From: Parcubacteria group bacterium GW2011_GWC1_41_7
GTDB lineage: Bacteria; Patescibacteriota; Minisyncoccia; UBA6257; HR35
Length of the DNA stretch: 7,790 nt
Direction of reading: 5' to 3'
Assembly: GCA_000997465.1 (NCBI GenBank)
Contig: LCBW01000028.1
Location: 1 to 7,790 of the forward strand
Part shown: positions 3,916 to 7,790 of the stretch, in pieces
Numbering within the stretch: the first letter of the stretch is position 1
Layout of the letters: every line of letters begins with the position of its first letter
Made by a program: the position numbers and the translations under genes
Notes under the pieces: model-generated
The model's input: only the letters and a program-made list of their open reading frames with translations
What the model was told of the DNA's origin: nothing
Databases searched by the model: none

Positions 3916-5485
3916 TGCAAAATACTGATCCTTTTCCCTCACCCTGCGACTCTGCCCAAATTCTTCCCTTATGCGCGGTAATAATTTGTTTTGCAATATA
4001 CAATCCTAAGCCTGTCCCCACAATGGTACGCACTCCTTTATCGCGCGTAAATTGATCGAAGGCAGTTTTGACAATATCTTCACTCATCCCCCTTCCTGAA
4101 TCAGAAATTGTCAGACGCGTTTCTCCCTGATTCCCCTGCATCACCTCAATGCGCACCCATCCGCTTTCTGTATATTTAATGGCATTGTCAAGAAGATTTT
4201 GAATGACTTGTCTCAATCGTTGCTCGTCAACATGTACGAATATTTGGGGAAACTGAAACTGCGTCTCCATTTTTAATTTTTTCTCATCCGCAAGTACCCT
4301 GAAATCTTTCTCAATTTCTTTGATGAGCTTCACTATGTCAACCTCGGCAAATGCAAAATCCATTTTTCCCTCTTCTATTTTTCGCAAATCCAAAAAATCA
4401 TTTACCAGCATCATAAGCCGTTTTGAGCTTTGATTAATGCTCATAATCGGATCTTGCGCTTCTTTGGAAATCTCCCCGTACGATCCCCGCGTTAACATTT
4501 CCGAAAAATCTTTTATGATAGCAAGCGGTCCGCGCAGCTGATGCGATACGAATGAAACAAATTGCGATTTTAGTTGATCTAACTCTTTAAGCTTTTTGTT
4601 TGCTTGGCCCAGTTCTGTTGCAAGCCGCCTAATTTCATCATGTTGACGTATCTCTTCCGCAACGTTGCGTGTCAAAAGCGCCCCAAGTAAAATAGTAAGA
4701 ATAAAAATAAACGCCTTGAATGCCGAGCTTTGCGCAAACGGATTAAATACGATTCCAAGCAGCACGATCACCCAAATAAGGAGGGTGTATACCTGCGCTG
4801 GAATAGTACGCACATCCAAAATGCGATGCCCAATAATTGCATACGCAATTGCCAAAAGCATCGGCAAGGTAAATAGTGAAATGTAACGCAAGAAAATAGT
4901 AATACCAAAAAAATCAGGCAAAATAAATTGAGTTACTGCCTCCAGTACAAAAGACGTAATCACTCCAACTAAAACAAATATGAGATTTTTCCGTTCCCTC
5001 CCTTTTGAAACTGCAATTTTTCGTACCAACACAACAAACGCATCTAAAATTGTTGCGACAATAAAAATAAAGAAAAGATAAAAAAGAGGACCCTTGTAGA
5101 TCGTCAAAACTCCTTCTCCAAATACTGCATCTTTTATAAATAAAGGTGTCCAAACCGTCAGCGTCAAAAAAAGAGCAAGTATAAACCACCAAATTTCCCC
5201 CTGATGAACTTCATGTCGGTTGTCTGGAAATTTTTCAACAAAAAGAAATAGGAACAAAAGCATTAAAGGAATAGGAACAAGTGCAAGACGCAATTTTAAT
5301 CCCGTTGCCTCTTCAATGGGCGTAATAGTGGTATATAAATGTAACACCCCCTGAAAAACCGTAAACAACACAAAGGTAAAAAATAATTTATTTGAGGCGT
5401 GTTTAAAATTATAAAATCCCACCACAAGCGCAAGATAAAATTGCGCAATATATACAAGGGAGTTTGCGATTAAAACCGTATCCAT
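3893..5485 (-). CDS. Multi-pass membrane sensor histidine kinase
   Basis: A 530-residue inner-membrane sensor kinase. Residues 4-272 carry about eight or nine hydrophobic segments (roughly 4-26, 33-53, 66-84, 97-117, 132-154, 168-190, 195-217, 229-248, 254-272), including YAIIGHRILDVRTIP, typical of 7TM-type kinase sensor regions. A short coiled-coil-like linker (residues 275-305) leads to HisKA with the H-box SHQLRGPL, phosphoacceptor His315. The ATPase domain follows: N-box QNLLDNAIKY (Asn434), G1 ISDSGRGMS (Asp462), F-box FDQFTRD, and G2 GTGLGLYIAKQ (490-500). The sequence ends KGSVFCIELP, as is usual for this fold. Relative to HELRTPL, the Glu is Gln and the Thr is Gly. No receiver-domain partner is in the window. 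The thymidylate-synthase-like gene starts 17 nt downstream. The start at 5485 has no Shine-Dalgarno sequence and sits 6 nt behind TACAAT. The ligand cannot be told from sequence. Confidence 0.95.
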   Translation of the reverse strand: MDTVLIANSLVYIAQFYLALVVGFYNFKHASNKLFFTFVLFTVFQGVLHLYTTITPIEEATGLKLRLALVPIPLMLLFLFLFVEKFPDNRHEVHQGEIWWFILALFLTLTVWTPLFIKDAVFGEGVLTIYKGPLFYLFFIFIVATILDAFVVLVRKIAVSKGRERKNLIFVLVGVITSFVLEAVTQFILPDFFGITIFLRYISLFTLPMLLAIAYAIIGHRILDVRTIPAQVYTLLIWVIVLLGIVFNPFAQSSAFKAFIFILTILLGALLTRNVAEEIRQHDEIRRLATELGQANKKLKELDQLKSQFVSFVSHQLRGPLAIIKDFSEMLTRGSYGEISKEAQDPIMSINQSSKRLMMLVNDFLDLRKIEEGKMDFAFAEVDIVKLIKEIEKDFRVLADEKKLKMETQFQFPQIFVHVDEQRLRQVIQNLLDNAIKYTESGWVRIEVMQGNQGETRLTISDSGRGMSEDIVKTAFDQFTRDKGVRTIVGTGLGLYIAKQIITAHKGRIWAESQGEGKGSVFCIELPKVL

Positions 5486-5491
5486 ACTCTT

Positions 5492-5497
5492 ATTGTA
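5492..5497 (-). promoter_or_regulatory. Possible -10 box for the histidine kinase gene
   Basis: TACAAT on the minus strand ends 6 nt before the ATG at 5485, so transcription would begin at or next to the start codon. No good -35 box is found 16-18 nt upstream (TCTTAA at 17). The region is very AT-rich, so a chance match is possible; the case rests on the same arrangement upstream of rarA and the thymidylate-synthase-like gene. Confidence 0.3.
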
Positions 5498-5504
5498 AAA
5501 TCAA

Positions 5505-5596
5505 ATATCAAAAATTAAGAATTAAAATTACATTTCAAAATTTAAAATTAGGTACACAAAACTCATTATTGCATTTTAATTTGTCATTTTGATTTT
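5505..5596. repeat. AT-rich imperfect inverted repeat
   Basis: An A-rich left arm (about 5505-5534) and a T-rich right arm (5571-5596) are imperfect reverse complements, sharing blocks such as ATCAAAA and AATTAAAAT. The middle is also AT-rich. Such low-complexity arms can arise by chance at this base composition. The arrangement could also be a decayed intergenic palindrome or a small non-autonomous element. No target-site duplication is evident. Confidence 0.3.
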
Positions 5597-5601
5597 TCTG
5601 C

Positions 5602-5690
5602 ACTGCAGATTACATACTGCAATCTGCAGTTGCGTGATGCATTATTTCATAATGCATCGTTGTTTATTGAGCTTAGGCTCAGTAAACAAC
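5602..5690. repeat. Cluster of three consecutive palindromes
   Basis: Three stem-loops follow one another in the spacer between the ligase stop and the kinase start. First: ACTGCAGATT (5602-5611) with AATCTGCAGT (5621-5630), 10 perfect pairs and a 9-nt loop. Second: GATGCATTAT (5636-5645) with ATAATGCATC (5649-5658), 10 perfect pairs and a TTC loop. Third: GTTGTTTATTGAGC (5659-5672) with GCTCAGTAAACAAC (5677-5690), 14 pairs with one T-G and a TTAG loop. None is followed by a T-run on either strand, so these are not standard intrinsic terminators. They may protect or process the 3' end of the ThiF/ligase mRNA, bind a dimeric protein, or be mobile palindromes. Confidence 0.85.
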
Positions 5691-5697
5691 ATTATGA

Positions 5698-7227
5698 TTA
5701 CAACGCCGCGATTGTCCAGCGATGCTTTCCACCTCCCTTAAAATATCGCGGGTGCTCATATTCCCATAAAAACACGCGCGGCGTCAACTGATCTTTATAC
5801 GATTGTACCCCTGAGGTATACAAATGGTAATACTCGGTGCTACACCGAAGTAACACCTCCGTTATTCTTTTTTCTAATTCTTTTTGCAAGAACGTATTTT
5901 TTCCCTTATTTTTTTGTAACTCAATATGTACATGCAAAAATTGATTGTGCTTACTGTCATAAGAAATTTCCATTGAAAACTTTCCGCTTAAGTGGTGAAA
6001 TACATTTTTGTGTTGAATGGCAGATCGCACGTAATCAGGATATAAATTTATTCCCACAAACGTGACGGAAAAATCGGAACGTTCATACACATACACAAAC
6101 GGCAATTTTAATATCTGTTTTTCGATTCCTGCTTTTTTTGCTTCCTTTTGTATGTCTATTCCGCACCCTTTCAACTTTTCCAGCATCTGATCGTACGATA
6201 ACACTCCCCCAAGATCCGGAAATCGATACCGAATGAGAGGAATAGATGATCCGTATCCTGTTGCCAAAATTTCCCCGCCTTGCTCTTCAAAATGCACAAG
6301 ATACGGATGGTACTGAGCAAGCGTCGGGGTACGATGCGCAAGAGGAAAGATTTCTTTAAACATATCCTTTTTTTCAACTGCTATTTTTCGAATAAGGTTT
6401 GCAAAAGATGTTTCATGCGCCATGGTCCCCAACTCAACTGTTCCATAAATATTTAAAATGTCTTGCAGAGGATTTTTTATTCCTGTTTTTTTTGCGATAT
6501 ACCCGCGAAATGACTCTGTGAACCCTTCTGCGGCTGTAAGAATTTTTACTCTTCCCTTTTCCCAATTAATTCCGTAGGCGGGCGCATGATCAATAATATC
6601 TTTTATAAACGGAGGGTATCCCATAAGAATGAGTTGATCGTGGGTATGTTGAAATTTTTTTACAGTCCGTAAAAACAAATCTTTTGACGGACCAATGGGA
6701 ACGAGTGTGAATGATTTTAAACGACTTGCAATACGGTTAAACGTTTTATACGTGAATATGCCGCCGATCCAAATCCCCAGTCCAAATCCAATGATACCCA
6801 CCGTTGATTTTTTCTCAACATCAAATTGATTGCGCAAAAAAATCTCCGCGGTGTATTCATACTGACTATCGTGCATATCGCTCCTGGGGAAATAAAACGG
6901 TTCCCCCGTTGAGCCGGATGTTGCAGAAACTGTCGTGCTATCTTTAAAGTTTTTATGTGAAAACAACTCTTCATAGGAAAAAGCGCGAAGATAGTTCTCC
7001 TTGTCAATGATGGGAAGTTTTTGGATATCGTGCAACCCCCCAATATGCGCGCTTTGTATCCCCTGTTGCTTTAAAAATTTCTTGTATGCGGGAACTGTTT
7101 GCACAACAAACGGAATAAATGCATCAAATACCCGCTTTCCCATTTTCTCCCAAATAGCAGGGTCTTTTGTTTTAAGCTCTTGAATTCTCTTACAAATATC
7201 CTTAGGATACACAAAATAGCTTTTCAT
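5698..7227 (-). CDS. CapK/PaaK-like adenylate-forming ligase
   Basis: A 509-residue soluble protein of the adenylate-forming enzymes, nearest to the phenylacetate-CoA ligase / coenzyme F390 synthetase / CapK group. Visible: the N-terminal pattern VPAYKKFLKQQGI, then DIQKLPIIDKENYL (45-80), usual for this group; the phosphate-binding loop SATSGSTGEP (101-110); TAAEGF (231-236); the adenine-region motif YGTVELG (261-267); the hinge-side IRYRFPDLG (332-340); a C-terminal lobe starting near YERSDF (381); and GGGKHRW (498-504), where Lys501 is a candidate for the mobile catalytic lysine. It is longer than typical PaaK (about 430). It presumably activates a carboxylate as acyl-AMP and passes it to a thiol or amine; the substrate is unknown. 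Its ATG overlaps the stop of the ThiF-like gene in ATGA, with AAGGG 6 nt upstream, so the two are probably coupled and work in one pathway. Confidence 0.85.
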   Translation of the reverse strand: MKSYFVYPKDICKRIQELKTKDPAIWEKMGKRVFDAFIPFVVQTVPAYKKFLKQQGIQSAHIGGLHDIQKLPIIDKENYLRAFSYEELFSHKNFKDSTTVSATSGSTGEPFYFPRSDMHDSQYEYTAEIFLRNQFDVEKKSTVGIIGFGLGIWIGGIFTYKTFNRIASRLKSFTLVPIGPSKDLFLRTVKKFQHTHDQLILMGYPPFIKDIIDHAPAYGINWEKGRVKILTAAEGFTESFRGYIAKKTGIKNPLQDILNIYGTVELGTMAHETSFANLIRKIAVEKKDMFKEIFPLAHRTPTLAQYHPYLVHFEEQGGEILATGYGSSIPLIRYRFPDLGGVLSYDQMLEKLKGCGIDIQKEAKKAGIEKQILKLPFVYVYERSDFSVTFVGINLYPDYVRSAIQHKNVFHHLSGKFSMEISYDSKHNQFLHVHIELQKNKGKNTFLQKELEKRITEVLLRCSTEYYHLYTSGVQSYKDQLTPRVFLWEYEHPRYFKGGGKHRWTIAAL

Positions 7228-7790
7228 TTTCTGCCCTTAAACAACGTATCAAGACGAACTTGGTATCTGCCTGATGAAACCCTTTCTCCTAAAATAATTT
7301 GTTGGGAAACATATCCAAGCACTGCGCCACGAAGAAAAGATGCCTCTGCAAGCTGTGGAATGCCCGCTAATTTTTTTCCTACCTCCAAAAATGATTCTTT
7401 TAAACGCGCGGTAAGCAGTTTTGTTCCTATAAAATCGCGTGCAAGAAAAACTTTTTTTGACAGTGGAAAATCTTTGCTTTTAGGATCTTTAATTGCGTCA
7501 ATTATTTTTTGCTTCAAATGCCCCGACAGTAACGCAAGCTCCGGTTCTGTGTCATAACGCTCAATATCCAAAATAAGATTAGGGCCATTGCCTGTTACCA
7601 TAATAACTGGGATACCGTTGCTTCGCGCAACTTCGCGCATGGCAATTTTAAGAGGCAAATGATCCATTTCCTCAATCAGCAGATTTATTTTTGGTTTAAG
7701 TAAAAAATGCTGCAGATTCTGTGCGGTAATTCCTTCCGAAAACACGTCAATGTTTAAAAAAGGATTTATCTCATATGCCTGACGAGCGGA
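7224..7790 (-). CDS. ThiF/E1-like adenylyltransferase, 5' part outside the window
   Basis: The frame is open from the window edge to TGA at 7224, giving 188 residues. A GTG at 7745 could start a shorter frame, but the 15 codons before it continue the family pattern (ARQAYEINPFLNIDVF), so it is internal. The sequence matches the C-terminal half of the ThiF/MoeB/E1 Rossmann domain: INPFLNIDVFSEGIT, NLQHFL, then LLIEEMDHLPLKIAMREVA, aligning with the D-x-x-D..R metal/ATP region, and IPVIMVTGNG. The nucleotide-binding GxGxxG should lie upstream, outside. A helical tail (ASFLRGAVLGYVSQQIILGE) follows. No cysteine occurs in the visible part, so a thioester or persulfide on this half is not possible. 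E1-like enzymes adenylate a carboxyl end of a protein, peptide or small molecule. Coupling to the CapK-like ligase by a 4-nt overlap suggests a shared pathway. Confidence 0.82.
   Translation of the reverse strand, partial: SARQAYEINPFLNIDVFSEGITAQNLQHFLLKPKINLLIEEMDHLPLKIAMREVARSNGIPVIMVTGNGPNLILDIERYDTEPELALLSGHLKQKIIDAIKDPKSKDFPLSKKVFLARDFIGTKLLTARLKESFLEVGKKLAGIPQLAEASFLRGAVLGYVSQQIILGERVSSGRYQVRLDTLFKGRK
7234..7238 (-). promoter_or_regulatory. Shine-Dalgarno site of the CapK-like ligase gene
   Basis: AAGGG on the minus strand lies 6 nt before the ATG at 7227, inside the last codons of the ThiF-like gene. It supports this ATG and re-initiation after the overlapping TGA. It contrasts with the other AT-rich genes in the window that have a visible upstream region, none of which shows such a site. 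Confidence 0.6.

Noticed and set aside
4665..5192. Open frames on both strands within the kinase membrane region
   Set aside because: They lie across the transmembrane-coding part of the kinase, whose own frame continues intact into HisKA and the ATPase domain.
5602..5690. Intrinsic terminator for the ligase gene or the kinase promoter region
   Set aside because: None of the three hairpins is followed by a run of T on either strand.
7224..7745. A complete 173-residue gene starting at GTG 7745
   Set aside because: The frame stays open to the window edge and the 15 preceding codons keep the ThiF-family INPFLNIDVF pattern, so this GTG is an internal Val codon.
3893..7790. UGA recoded as Gly or Trp, as in some CPR lineages
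   Set aside because: All long frames are intact with TGA read as stop, and the ThiF-like gene ends in TGA at a typical ATGA overlap.

Overview
The window reads as a chromosomal piece of an AT-rich bacterium, most likely a member of the Candidate Phyla Radiation (Patescibacteria, Parcubacteria-like). The reasons are short intergenic spaces, a tRNA without an encoded CCA, a multi-membrane-pass histidine kinase with an SHQLR H-box, a compact RarA, and several start codons sitting only 6 to 11 nt behind a good -10 box with no Shine-Dalgarno sequence. TGA is used as a normal stop, which argues against the UGA-recoding CPR lineages. This assignment is an inference, since no rRNA or ribosomal protein is present.

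All protein genes lie on the minus strand; only the tRNA is on the plus strand. From left to right: a partial orotidine-5'-phosphate decarboxylase (pyrF, 1-579) in clearly GC-richer DNA; a 212-nt spacer with a strong minus-strand promoter and a candidate structured leader RNA or sRNA; rarA (792-1937); a 32-bp hairpin-forming tandem repeat that also encodes the end of a 56-residue membrane protein (2048-2218); tRNA-Pro(CGG) (2277-2349); a 506-residue fusion of an MtrA-like domain, a thymidylate-synthase-like domain and a C-terminal DUF4346-like domain (2355-3875); a 530-residue membrane histidine kinase (3893-5485); a 212-nt spacer with three consecutive near-perfect palindromes; a CapK/PaaK-like adenylate-forming ligase (5698-7227); and the 3' part of a ThiF/E1-like gene (7224 to the window edge).

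Three likely transcription units stand out. The ThiF-like and CapK-like genes overlap by 4 nt (ATGA), so they are probably translationally coupled and act together: both families form acyl-adenylates. The kinase and the thymidylate-synthase-like gene are 17 nt apart, but the latter also appears to have its own promoter inside the kinase 3' end. rarA and pyrF are separated by their own promoter and a possible attenuator.

The most striking observation is in the thymidylate-synthase-like protein. It aligns without gaps over the nucleotide-binding half of E. coli ThyA (equivalents of R166, S167, D169, N177, H207 and Y209 are all present, as is the RR pair), yet the roughly 16 residues holding the catalytic cysteine are absent. 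It looks like an intact dUMP pocket without the nucleophile. Next in interest are the ThiF/CapK pair, whose visible ThiF part has no cysteine, and the switch-like RNA ahead of pyrF.
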